Of a stretch of DNA of 64,000 nt, positions 47,312 to 57,784 are shown piece by piece. Position 1 is the stretch's first letter, and each line of letters opens with the position of its first letter. The notes beneath the pieces are model-generated. The model searched no databases, was not told the origin of the DNA, and saw only the letters and a list, made by a program, of their open reading frames with translations. A program made the position numbers and the translations under genes. Source of the DNA: Megaustenia siamemsis (taxonomy: Eukaryota > Mollusca > Gastropoda > Stylommatophora > Ariophantidae); NCBI GenBank assembly GCA_032433765.1, contig JAVIAB010000159.1:4628370-4692369 (forward strand). The letters run 5' to 3'.

Positions 47312-48291
47312 TAGGGTGACCATTCGTCCCCGATTTCCGGGGACAGTCCCCGGAATGTAGAAGTTGTCCCCGGAAGAAATTTGTCCCCGATTTTGTCCCC
47401 GATTTCAGTGAATAAATAAATGTTCATACACGGAATCGGCCCTCTTTTAAAGTAATCACTAGGACTCAGGACGTTACTGAGTTTTGTTTCTTTATCCCAG
47501 ACTGAGCGGCATTAGCAGGAAGATAAAAGAGAAGTCTTGGACGCCTTGTGTCGGAGATAGCTCTTTGAACTCTTGAAGCGCCTTTTCACTTCTATTCCCA
47601 CCACTCACTTCTATTGGGATGGATTTAATTTTTTTAAAAATGCAGACACTCCCCCACCCCTGACTTTCCGGACATCTCCCGCCAGAGTATCTCGCCAAAG
47701 TCGCCGACAGTAAAAACTAACATTAATTTATCGTGTGAAAGCTTCAGTGAAAAACTTGCTTCAAATCATGAGATCTTGAGAAAGATACACTCAAAAAACA
47801 AGTACCACGCCGAGGCAACAACCTCTTCAGTATAAATAAGGTACTGTAAACATTACTTTAATACTACAATTGATATCTATATGTTGTTTAAATTTTTTAA
47901 ATTTTAAAATATTTTTTTAAATTGAGAAACACAACTAGCTATTGTAATGTCATTAAGTGCGTGTATCGCATAAGTACCGTGAATATTCACAAAAATAAAA
48001 TCAAACAGCAAATGAACAGTTATTATAAAATTTAAAGTTATCTTTTTTTTGCATCTACAAAATTTCTTGCGCACACACAGTCACACACCCACCCACACAT
48101 ATTATAAATATATATATATATAAATAAATATATATATGTATACACACACACATATATATGTATATATATATATATATATCGTGCGTCCACGATTTTGTGG
48201 GACAGTCTCAGAAATAAGCAAAAAAATCCTCTGAAATGTAAAAAATGTGACAAATGTCCCCGGAAACCATGGGAAAAAAATGGTCACCCTA
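47312..48291. mobile_element. hAT-like TIR element (980 bp), TSD ATTTAAAT
   Basis: Ends TAGGGTGACCAT and ATGGTCACCCTA are inverted repeats flanked by the 8-bp repeat ATTTAAAT (47304-47311, 48292-48299). The sub-terminal parts are rich in GTCCCCGG motifs on the left and GTCCCCGGAAACCATG on the right. An (AT)n/(CA)n run lies at 48065-48180. No transposase is visible, so it is non-autonomous or a decayed remnant. Confidence 0.85.
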
Positions 48292-48310
48292 ATTTAAATA
48301 TAACTTGTAG

Positions 48311-49966
48311 ATACTTTTATAAAAAATTCAAAATAGTCTGTTATGATTTAAAACAAGTTAGCTGGATAGCCCTTGATGAAAGCTAAACAATGATACCTTA
48401 TTTATGGCTGTACGACAATTAGAAAAAAGTTATGAATTTTTAACTGTATTAATTTGTGCATAAATTCATTAACAAAGCCATAGAGAAAAAAATCAATATG
48501 CCAGGTTGGCTTTTTTTCAGAGATTTAACACGGGTGTGTGGAATTTCTGCCGTATTTTTTGTCTGTTTTAATTTGAAGCACATAAGTAACTGTTCGTAGC
48601 GTTCAGGGTGACAAAATACAACAAATTACATCACTGAAACTTTCCTGGAGCTAATTAATATTCAAAATGGCCGATAATTAACATAATTATAGCAATAATC
48701 AGCGAAAAATGTCAGCATAAAAATATTTTAAAATACTTTCACTTGTCCTACAGAGATGATTATGGTATCATTGAATTGGTAATTTCAAGGGCTATCTATC
48801 TGTTATGATTATGAAGTCATATTAAGAAAGAACAATTAACTGTAAACATATATATAAATAAATAAAACCCAAACAACATTTTAATTTTAGTGTCACATAA
48901 GATATTTAATTACTCACATTAATTACTGGTTAGCAAACATACATTACATTGACTTATATATACACATTTTCTTGCATGTGTTCGCCCAATAGCTAAAATA
49001 ACACACCTCTATGTCATTTAACCGTAAAGGGGCGTTAAGTGGGCGTGTTTATGTTGTGGTTTGCATTATAACTGATATTTGCGGCTTTCGGCCTATTTAA
49101 CCAGCATAATTTAAAATGTTACTCCCACTTCATATAACAGAAAAATCATAAGTTATTTACATATCATATTTGTAATCACATCATATATTATTTACATTGT
49201 ATCATATTTACATATATTATTTACAACATATCATGTACACCATATTATTTATCACATATCATATGACTTATAGCATATCATATTTACATCATATATTATT
49301 TAAAGCATACTTAGCATCAAGTATTCCAACTTACCTCTTCTCATGATGGGCCCAAAAATAATCATGGCAAAACAACTTAATATTTATATATACAATTTAT
49401 ATAATAAGCATGCATACATTTTAAAGAGATCTGAATTTCATTGCACATCCAAATAATAATTTAAAGGGAGCATCTCCATGGGTAGAAATCACGTCGCCCG
49501 CCATATTTGATAGTCAAAATCTCATGTCTCAGAATAGCTTTGCTTTTTTTAATAATATTTTTTAATTACTTAACTAACCATAAAAACAATAGTTTTGTCA
49601 AATTCATTTACCATTTGGATATGTCTGTGAAATTTGAAAGTGATCACAGGCAGGAAGGTCATGGAAGTCTTAATAAATTATTAAATGACAGGGACTATTC
49701 CCTTTATAAACCATTGTGCCATCATAATCGGCCAACTCTCAATGTTCCAGGCATGGACAACTATCCAAACGGGTCCAATGATATTTTCCTCTATGTTCCT
49801 CTTATTCAATTTAAGTCAAAATTAATTCATTTAAAAATTAATAACTTTTTTTCTAATTGTCCTACAGCCATAATTAAGGTATCATTGTTTAGCTTACATC
49901 AAGGGCTATCTAGCTAGCTTGTTTTAAATCGCAACAGATTATTTCGAAATTTTTATAAAAGTACTG
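48311..49966. mobile_element. Inverted-repeat element with ~140-150-bp arms
   Basis: 48311-48455 matches the reverse complement of ~49825-49966, sharing TACTTTTATAAAAA, TAAAACAAG(T/C)TAGCT, GATAGCCCTTGATG and AACAATGATACCTTA. A third, partial copy in right-arm orientation lies near 48745-48800. The interior is AT-rich, with an ATCATAT-rich tract at 49140-49310, and has no ORF of note. The right edge cuts into a LINE-A fragment (49967). Class unknown; no target duplication found. Confidence 0.6.
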
Positions 49967-50400
49967 TGTCATCTAGATTTATATCTCTTAGGCAGTCTAT
50001 AAGTTGGTTATGGTGTATTCTATCGAAAGCTTTGGTGTAGTCTATAAAGCAGGCATATATTGGTTTGTTTACTTCTGTGTACTTTTCAATCAATGTTCTC
50101 ATGCAGAATATGGCTTCTTTTGTCCCACTGTTTTTCCTGAATCCAAATTGTTGCTCATCTAATTCAGTATTGATTTTATTCTGAATCCTTCCCTGTATAA
50201 CTTTTAGTAAATTTTTGTTACCTGGCTCATTAGGCTTATTGTTCTGAAGTCACTGCATTCAACTGCACCATTCTTTTTAGGCAATGCAATGAAAGTTGAT
50301 GTTTTTAGATCGTTTGGTATGTATCCTGTATGGTATATGTCATTGCATATGTCTGTGATCACTTCGACGCCAAACTCTTCTAGAGCCTGTATCATCTATC
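49967..50400 (-). mobile_element. LINE-A fragment (RT N-terminal part)
   Basis: The minus strand encodes ALEEFGVEVITDICNDIYHT, GYIPNDLKTSTFIALPKKNG and AVECSDFRTISLMSQVTK, then LDEQQFGFRKNSGTKEAIFC and ACFIDYTKAFDRIHHNQLID. It supplies the central RT region missing from the copy at 39619-43394. A frame change lies near 50210. 50401-50650 holds nothing recognised. Confidence 0.82.
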
Positions 50401-50919
50401 ATCAGGGTTCACCCAATTTTAATATGGTTCTGTGGATTTTTGTAGATGAAAGTGAATTTCTGGAAAGTAAAAAATATGACTGGTGTAGTGCTGACAATAA
50501 TATATAATTTGTACAAAATATTCATGTGGTCAAGACAAATATGGACACACTGAGCCTAGTCAAACCATGCAGATATATAGTAGTAGGGTAGTTTACATTT
50601 TTTAAAAAAGGACAATCCACTTATTTTGTCTCATACACCCACAACAAATTTACACACACATATTCCTGTATTAGTACTATCATCTCTCATTAACCTTATT
50701 AAGATACCATTCCAGTATTAGTATTATCATCAACTTTATTATGACACTATTCCAGTATTAGTATTATCATCTCTCATTAACTTTATTATGACACTATTCC
50801 AGTATTAGTATTATATCTCTCATTAACTTTATTATGACACTATTCCAGTATTAGTATTATATCTCTCATTAACCTTATTAAGACACTATTCCAGTGTCTT
50901 AATAAAGTTAAATTATATT

Positions 50920-51220
50920 TTATGGGGGCCTCGGTTGCTGAGTTGGGAAAACTGCCCGACTGGTCTACCGATGTTCAGACAACTCGTGTTCTATTCCCGC
51001 TGGTAGCAGTGTGAGTTGTACTCATGGTTGAAAAAAAAAAAATACCCCTATGGTCAACCCAGCCGTTGGCAGAAATGGGTACCAGGGTATTACCCTGTGA
51101 AGGTGAGGAATGTACCTCGCATTGTGAAATCTCTGAACATTTCTAGATAGGTGGCCGAGCACATATGGGTGGAAACTCATGTGCTAAGACACCTGTTCAA
51201 GTCTCGTACTTTACTTTATT
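50920..51220 (+). mobile_element. tRNA-derived SINE-like element in the 47-bp array
   Basis: GGGGGCCTCGGTTGCTGAGT TGGG gives an A-box-like start and GTGTTCTATTCCC a weak B-box about 45 bp on. The body (TACCCCTATGGTCAACCCAG, ATGGGTACCAGGGTATTACC) differs from the SINE at 37186. The ends are set by where the array stops and resumes; no clean duplication seen. Confidence 0.6.
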
Positions 51221-51232
51221 ATTCCAGTATTA

Positions 51233-52561
51233 AGGAATATTCTACATACCAAAAGAACTAAAAACATGAACTTTCATTGCATTGCCTAGAACAATAAGCC
51301 TAATGAGCCAGGTAACTAAAATTTTACTAAAAGTTATACAAGGAAGGATTCAGAATAACATTAATACTAAATTAGATGAGCAGCAATTCAGATTCAGGAA
51401 AAACAGTGGGACAAAAGAAGCCATATTCAGCATGAGAACATTGATTGAAAAGTACATAGAAGTAAACAAACAAATATATGCCTGCTTCATAGACTACACC
51501 AAAGCATTTGATAGAATACACCATAACCAACTTATAGACTGCCTAAAAGATATAAATCTGGATGACACAGACATACGACTGATATGTAATTTGTACTGGG
51601 AGCAAACAGCAATAATAAAACATAAGAAGGAGAACTCTACACCCATTGATATAAAAAGAGGAGTAAGACAAGGATGCATCCTATCACCAAGCTTGTTCAA
51701 TTTATACACTGAGCAAATCTTTAAAAAAAAACATCACTGAGATGCCAGGCCTAAACATTAATGGGAAGATAATCAATAACCTAAGATATGCTGATGATTC
51801 CGTACTACTAGCAGAAAATCCTAAAGATCTACAACAATTACTTAATGAAATAAACATGACAAGCAAAAAATATGGACTAGATATGAAAATCAAAAAGACT
51901 AAAACTATGATCTTAAACAAAGGAAATTCTCAAGACCTACAATTAAATATCAAAGTTGAAGGAATACATCTAGAGACAGTTCAGAACTACAACTACCTTG
52001 GACATACTATAACCAGTGATGGAAAATGTACAACTGAAATAAACAAAAGAATAGGAATGTCAAAAGTAATTTTAACGTCATGAAGAACATACTAATATCA
52101 AAACAAATAACACCAGGGCTAAAACTAAGAATAGCAAAATGTAACATCTTCTCAATATTTCTGTATGGTGCAGAAACATGGACATTAGACCAGAAAACAG
52201 AACAGAAAATTTAAGCCTTTGAAATGTGGATTCATAGAAGAATAGGTAAAATTGGATGGAAAGAAAAGAAAACAAATGAGGAAGTTTTAAAACAACTAAA
52301 AATGAAAAGAGAACTACTAAACACAATTAAAGCAAGACAAATGACATTTTTTGGTCATGTTAAAAGACACAACAGTCTAATAAAAGTAATTTTGAAGGGA
52401 AAATACAAGGTAAAAGAGGCAGAGGCAGACCAAGACTAACATGGATGAGTAACATCAAAAGATGGACAAGCAAGCCTATGACAATCTGCACCATCAAAGC
52501 AAGAGACAAAGTGGAATGGCCAACCTTCGATGCGGAGATGGCACTCAACGATGATGATGAT
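51233..52561 (+). mobile_element. LINE-A copy in the 47-bp array, TSD ATTCCAGTATTA
   Basis: 5'-truncated plus-strand copy covering most of the RT: QQFRFRKNSGTKEAIFSMRT, YACFIDYTKAFDRIHHNQLI, DIKRGVRQGCILSPSLFNLY, YADDSVLLAENPKDLQQLL, then the GHVKRHNS end and a GATGATGATGATGA tail. ATTCCAGTATTA is at 51221-51232 and 52562-52573, although that string is also part of the array unit. An A-run slip at ~51722 and other small indels (about 52060, 52400) inactivate it. Confidence 0.85.
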
Positions 52562-52888
52562 GATTCCAGTATTAGTATTAACATCTCTCTAATTATCTTT
52601 ATTATGACACTATTCCAGTATTAGTATTAACGTCTCTTATTATCTTTATTATGACACTATTCCAGTATTAGTATTAACATCTCTCTAATTATCTTTATTA
52701 TGACACTATTCCAGTTTTAGTATTAACATCTCTCTAATTATCTTTATTATGACACTATTCCAATTTTAGTATTAACATCTCTCTAATTATCTTTATTATG
52801 ACACTATTCCAGCATTAGTATTATCATCTCTCATTAACTTTATTAAGACACTATTCCAGTATTAGTATTATCATCTCTCATTATCTTT

Positions 52889-53106
52889 CTATCTATCTAT
52901 TGACCTTTCGAGCCATAGCCGGCCCGTAGGGCATACACCAAGATACTCCTTCTCTTATCTGAATTTTTGTTCTTACAGTTTTCAATTCTTTTAAAGATAT
53001 TTTATAAATTCTCGCCATTTGTCTCTGTTCTGTGCAAGCAGCTCTATCTCATTGAGAGAGCCGATTCCTGCTGCTCTTGCCTCTCTCATCAATGTTCTTC
53101 TCAGTG
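52889..53106 (-). mobile_element. LINE-B 3' end (218 bp) in the 47-bp array, TSD TCTCATTATCTTT
   Basis: A 13-bp repeat TCTCATTATCTTT flanks it (52876-52888, 53107-53119). Its tail is the CTATCTATCTA run at the left, followed by the LINE-B terminus (TTGACCTTTCGAGCCATAGC) and the end of the ORF on minus (IELLAQNRDRW region). Strongly 5'-truncated. Confidence 0.9.
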
Positions 53107-53218
53107 TCTCATTATCTTTATTAAGACACTATTCCAATATTAGTATTATCATCTCAATTTTATCATGATACTCTTCCAATTTAATGAATATTAAACATCT
53201 ACCATTTCTTTTTGACAG

Positions 53219-53283
53219 TAAAAAATATGGATTCAAAGAGTTACATTCCAGTCTGGAACATAAAACAAGAGCCAGATAATGAA
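53219..53283 (+). CDS. First coding exon of a second zinc-finger gene copy
   Basis: The acceptor is TTTTTGACAG and the donor GTGAGT. From the ATG at 53227 it reads MDSKSYIPVWNIKQEPDNE, 19 codons ending in phase 0, the same length and layout as the exon at 56217. IKQE fits the SUMO-attachment consensus. The text differs much from the other two copies, so this is an older paralogue or an alternative first exon of a gene continuing beyond the window. Confidence 0.6.
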
Positions 53284-53384
53284 GTGAGTTCAATCAGTTC
53301 ATTAATTGCCCTTTCAAGCCAAGGATGGTACATAAGACAGCACTTTTATTATTACAATTTGACAACGATACAGATAACAAATTC

Positions 53385-55966
53385 ACAAACATGATTGCCT
53401 CTTTCAGAACATTTTCATTACTCTTCTTAGCTGTCCATGGTATTCTCATCATTCTTCTGTAAAACCACATTTCTACAGACTCCAGTGATTTTCTTGTCTG
53501 TTGTCCTATTTGTCCATGATTCACATCCATATGTTAAGACTGGCTCTACATAACATTTAAGAACTGTTTTTCTTGTTTCTATTGTCAAAAATGGATTGCA
53601 TAGTATTTACCTCATTTTTTGGAAAGCTACTTTTGCCTGAGCCATACTGCATCTCACCTCTTTTGTACATCTTCCGTCTGAGGTTAACAAAGTTCCCAAA
53701 TATTTAAATTCATTTACCTGTTTTAATATTGTTCCACTTGTCTTTATTTTGCACTGAGGTGATGTCTTTTTCTTTGTTGTTACCATTACCTCTGTTTGTT
53801 TGCTATTAAGGCTGAATCCTTTATTTTTGCTTTCTTTCACTATAATGTCCAAAATTTCTTGTAACTCATTTTCACTCTTAGCGATTAAGACTGTATCATC
53901 AGCATACCCTAGATTATTTATATTATGACCTCCAATTGTTATTCCAGGCATGCCCCTTATGGATCTTAAAATAATCTCACTATAAATATTAAACAAATCT
54001 GGTGACAGCACACAACCTTATCTTACACCCTGTTTTATTTGTTCAAACATTCCCAATTGGTTTCTAGTTCTTATGGCCGCTGTTTGTTGCCAGTACATGT
54101 TCTTTATTGTTCTTAGATGTTTGGTGTCTACGTTTATGGTTTTTAAAAATGTTATTATTTCTTGGTGCTTTACTTTGTCAAATGCTTTGGTATAATCTAT
54201 GAAACATAGGTATAGATCTGTTTTCACCTCTATGGCTCTTTCTACTAAAGATCTTATGATATATATGACATTGCTCGTTCCTTTACTTCCACCAAGACCA
54301 CACAGTTCATCACTAATTTCTGGACTGATTTTGTTTCGCACTCATAATGATTCTAAGTAATATCTTAGTCATGTGACTCATAAGGCTAATTGTGCAATGA
54401 TCATTGCATTCAATCGCACCAGATTTATGGTACGGCTATAAAGGCATCAAATGGATACAAGGAGACCATTTGGAGGACTTCGACTTTGCTGATGACATAG
54501 TTCTCATCAGCAGTCAGATAAAAACGATGCTGGAAAACACAAATGAACTATCATCAATAGCCAGTAAAATTGGGCTTGAGGTCAATCATGAAAAGACTAA
54601 AGTCATGAAAAGTTTAATTCCAACAAGTGACAAAATATACATGGAAAACAAACCAGTAGAAGAGATCGATCACTTTATCTATCTTGGAAGTCACATTGAT
54701 CGAGAAGGGGATACGAGCAAAGAAATTAGAATCAGAATGGCTAAAGCAGCAATGTCTTTCAGAAGCCTTGAAAAGTTGTGGAAATCAAAACTCATCAGCA
54801 CAAACACAAAACTTAGGCTATTCAAATCAAATGTACGTATGCGTGTGAAAGCTGGAAAAACAAGAGATATAGAAACAAAGTTGAACGCATTCGAAAATAA
54901 ATGTCTAAGGAAAATACTTGGTATAGCATGGAACGAATTCAAAACAAACGAGGAAATTAGAGAAATCGCCAATCAACCACTAATATCTTCAGTAATAAAG
55001 AAAAGACGATGGTCATACGTTGGACATGTGATGAGAAGAGATAATAATCGAATAGCAAAGCAAGCCCTCATATGGGAAACAACAGGTAAAAGAAAAAGAG
55101 GAAGACCCAGAGAGACACTGAGAAGAACATTGATGAGAGAGGCAAGAGCAGCAGGAATCGGCTCCCTCAATGAGATAGAACTGCTTGCACAGAACAGAGA
55201 CAGATGGCGAGATTTGATAAAATATCTTTAAAAGAAAACTGCTAGAACAAAAAATTCATGTAGGAGGTGTATCTTGGTCTACGCCCTATGGGCCGGTTAC
55301 GGCTCGAAAGGTCAATAGTAGTATAGTAGTATGAATATTGATTTTAGCAGGTTGTCTGGTATACATCCGCTGTTGTAGATATCATTCAATATTTTTAAAA
55401 CTATTTCTATTCCAAAGTCATCCATGGCTTCAATCTCTTCTTTAGTTATATTATCTGGTCCAGGAGCTTTGCCTGCTTTCATATTGCACAAGGCATCTTC
55501 CACTTCTTCTCTTGAGTATTTCTGGTCCTTCTCCATTATCCTTAATAATTACTTCTGTTCGTTAATCATTATAAAGATATTTAATGTATTCTGTCCATCG
55601 TTCCCTTATGCTTTCTTTTTCAACCAACAGTTCTCCTTCCTTTGATCTTAAACATCCAGTTTTTGATTGCATTTTTCTTCCTGTTAATTCTTCAATTTGA
55701 TTGTATATAGCTTTAGCATCTCTTTTTTGTTGCATTTCAATCTCCTTGCATCTCTCTTTTAGCCATGCATCTTTAGCTTCATTGCATTTTATTATGATTT
55801 CTTTATTTAATCTCTTATACTCATCTTTATTTCTTCTTCTTGTATCCATTAGCTGCAAAATGTCATCTGTCATCCATTTCTTTCTTGAATTTGTCCTCAC
55901 TGGTGGTATGAACTCTTTTGATGTTTGTTGCATTGGTTTTATGAGCAAGAAAGTGTACATAATCAT
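53385..55966 (-). mobile_element. LINE-D long minus-strand copy, split by a LINE-B
   Basis: Right segment 55320-55966: SRKKWMTDDILQLMDTRRRN, KAIYNQIEELTGRKMQSKTG and MKAGKAPGPDNITKEEIEAM (start of RT). Left segment 53385-54435: IECNDHCTISLMSHMTKILL, CFIDYTKAFDKVKHQEIITF, LSPDLFNIYSEIILRSIRGM, YADDTVLIAKSENELQEIL and a decayed C-terminus. The two parts join in LINE-D order when the plus-strand LINE-B between them is ignored. Frameshifts at ~54015 and ~53600. Confidence 0.82.
54436..55318 (+). mobile_element. LINE-B copy nested in LINE-D
   Basis: An open frame of about 265 codons from 54436 to 55231 covers FADDIVLISSQIKTMLENTN, IGLEVNHEKTKVMKSLIPTS, YLGSHIDREGDTSKEIRIRM, CLRKILGIAWNEFKTNEEIR, RRWSYVGHVMRRDNNRIAKQ, GKRKRGRPRETLRR and NRDRWRDLIKYL, then the terminal GGGCCGGTTACGGCTCGAAA. 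Only a short in-frame deletion near 54838 is apparent against the copy at 20520. It lacks the N-terminal half and so cannot move. It is the best reference here for the origin of the 57.8-61.8 kb array. Confidence 0.88.
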
Positions 55967-56216
55967 GACATAATGTACATAGAGAATTACCTTGATGTTT
56001 ATTTTCTATTGTGACTTGTATCAAAATAAAATTAACTTTTATGAATGTTCTCAAAATTACTTGTCCATTAATGAACAAGCTCATTTTATCAATATTAAAA
56101 GATTTGAAAGTTCAGATGTTCATATTAAATATAACTATGTTCATTGTGTCCTTCATTGGTCTCATTATTCCAGTATTTGCTCTCACTAACATGAGACCTT
56201 ATTCTTTCATTCTCAG

Positions 56217-56285
56217 ACTGCCAGAAATATGGAAACTCAGAATTTGATTAAAGTGGAAAATGTGAAAAAAGAGCCAGAAAATAAA
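56217..56285 (+). CDS. First coding exon (duplication copy 2), intact
   Basis: Between TTCTTTCATTCTCAG and GTGAGA. From the ATG at 56229 it reads METQNLIKVENVKKEPENK, 19 codons ending in phase 0. It is the intact counterpart of the frameshifted exon at 13106. VKKEPE carries the SUMO-type motif. No exon 2 counterpart was recognised before the window ends, so the gene either continues to the right or was never completed. Confidence 0.65.
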
Positions 56286-56329
56286 GTGAGATGATTGTTT
56301 AGTATTAAAGACTTGCAGTAACAGATATC

Positions 56330-57060
56330 ATCATCATGTGCCATACCAGTTGGCATAGGTGATCATGTCCTTCCACAATCTTCTATTTAGAGTGCAACAT
56401 ATCTGTTCTGTTGTTGACTGTTTTCCATACCATGACATCAAGCTATCCAGTATTTTCTCTCTTTGTTGTCTGCGATCTCTCTTTCCTCTTATTTTGCCAG
56501 TTGTAGCCAAGTATTCCAACTTTCCTCTTCTCATGATGTGCTAAAAAAACGTTGATTGTTTCTTTCTGATGTTGTTTAGCAGCTTCTTTTTTATGTTGGC
56601 CTCTTTGAAAATTTCCTCATTGGTCTTTCTATCTGTCCAGTGCACTTTCAACATTCTTCTGAGAAATCCCATCTCTATAGCCTCTAATCGTCTTTTCATC
56701 TGTTTTTCTACTGTCCATGATTCACTTCCATAGGTCAAGATTGGTTCTACATAGCACCGATGAACTCACTTTCTCACTTCTATTGATATAGATTTTATGC
56801 ATAAGACTTCTTTTCCAAGTATGCCCAAGTGTTTGACGAGTTGCACTTGTTTCAGATTTGCCCTGTTTATTTTTATGCTGCATGTTGGTGATGATTGATT
56901 CTTTGATATGACCATTACTTCTGTTTTTTTACTATTCAGATTGAGACCTTTTATGTTGCTTTCTTTTACTATTATGTCTATCATTTCTTGTAGTTCATTC
57001 TCTGTCTCTGCTATTAAGATTGTGTCATCCGCATATCACAAATTATTTATGTTATGACTT
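56330..57060 (-). mobile_element. LINE-D 3' part in the duplication copy 2 intron
   Basis: The minus strand encodes VKESNIKGLNLNSKKTEVMV, SESWTVEKQMKRRLEAIEMG, FLRRMLKVHWTDRKTNEEIF, MRRGKLEYLATTGKIRGKRD and LWKDMITYANWYGT, with a CATCATCAT tail at the left. 5'-truncated, several frame changes. Absent at the matching place in copy 1 (13200-13245), so it arrived after the duplication. Confidence 0.85.
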
Positions 57061-57360
57061 GACTTCAATTATTTTGTTGTACAGTGAGATTGGTAAGAGA
57101 AAGGGCAGCAGGCTCAAAAGGTGAAATCATGGATTGTGCTGGCTGAGGTCAGTGTTCAACAGATTTGTCAACTTGGTGATATTGAACCTGGGAAAGAGTA
57201 GATATGGGTGCCAGCAGAGTGCTCTAGGTCCTTTTTGGTTTGCCTCTCTTTGAAGTTTCCCCAGAGTTGTTTATGTTGGCCGGTGTTGGTAAAATGGGAA
57301 CATATTAGTTGATTGTTCTGACTTGTGAGGTCAGAGTACTCTCTAGTATTGTATTTGATT

Positions 57361-57589
57361 CATCATTATTGTGTGCCCTCTCCACAACGAAGGTTAGCTA
57401 CCATGGATCGCCATTCTATTCTGTTTCTTGCTTTGATGGTGCAGGCTGACATAGATTGACTTGTCCATCTTTTGATGTTACTCGTCCATGTTAGTCTTGG
57501 TCTGCCTCTGCCTCTTTTACCTTGTATTTTTCCTTCCAATATTACTTTTAGTAGGCTGTTGTGTCTTTTAACATGCCACAAAAATTGAT
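57361..57589 (-). mobile_element. LINE-A 3' end (229 bp), TSD TTGTATTTGATT
   Basis: A perfect 12-bp repeat TTGTATTTGATT flanks it (57349-57360, 57590-57601). The minus strand keeps one frame, HVKRHNSLLKVILEGKIQGK then RGRGRPRLTWTSNIKRW, through to the ATG-rich tail. Strongly 5'-truncated and absent from the matching site in copy 1, so it postdates the segmental duplication. Confidence 0.93.
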
Positions 57590-57784
57590 TTGTATTTGAT
57601 TATTTTAGACAATTTGTCCATGGTTTCAGTTTAAGAGCTTAGCGTATGTTATTATCAACTTCTAGTATATTAGGTCTCTGCTGCCAAATGGTTGGGTCTT
57701 TCCCTTACAAGTCAATCTTGTGTTACATCTTGAAATTATTAGTGCTGTAGCAAAGCTTTAACAAATACAATCAATAAAAAAGAG

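Larger units (their letters stand above)
50650..53165. repeat. ~47-bp minisatellite, interrupted by a SINE and two LINEs
   Basis: The unit includes GACACTATTCCAGTATTAGT, ATTATCATCTCTCATTAACT and TTATTAT. Blocks lie at ~50650-50905, 52562-52888 and 53107-53165. Before the insertions it was one array of about 14 units. Variants CTCTAATTATC mark the central block. Confidence 0.88.

Noticed and set aside
48038..48287. Tyr/Ile-rich ORFs around 48.1 kb
   Set aside because: They read through an (AT)n/(CA)n microsatellite within the 980-bp TIR element.
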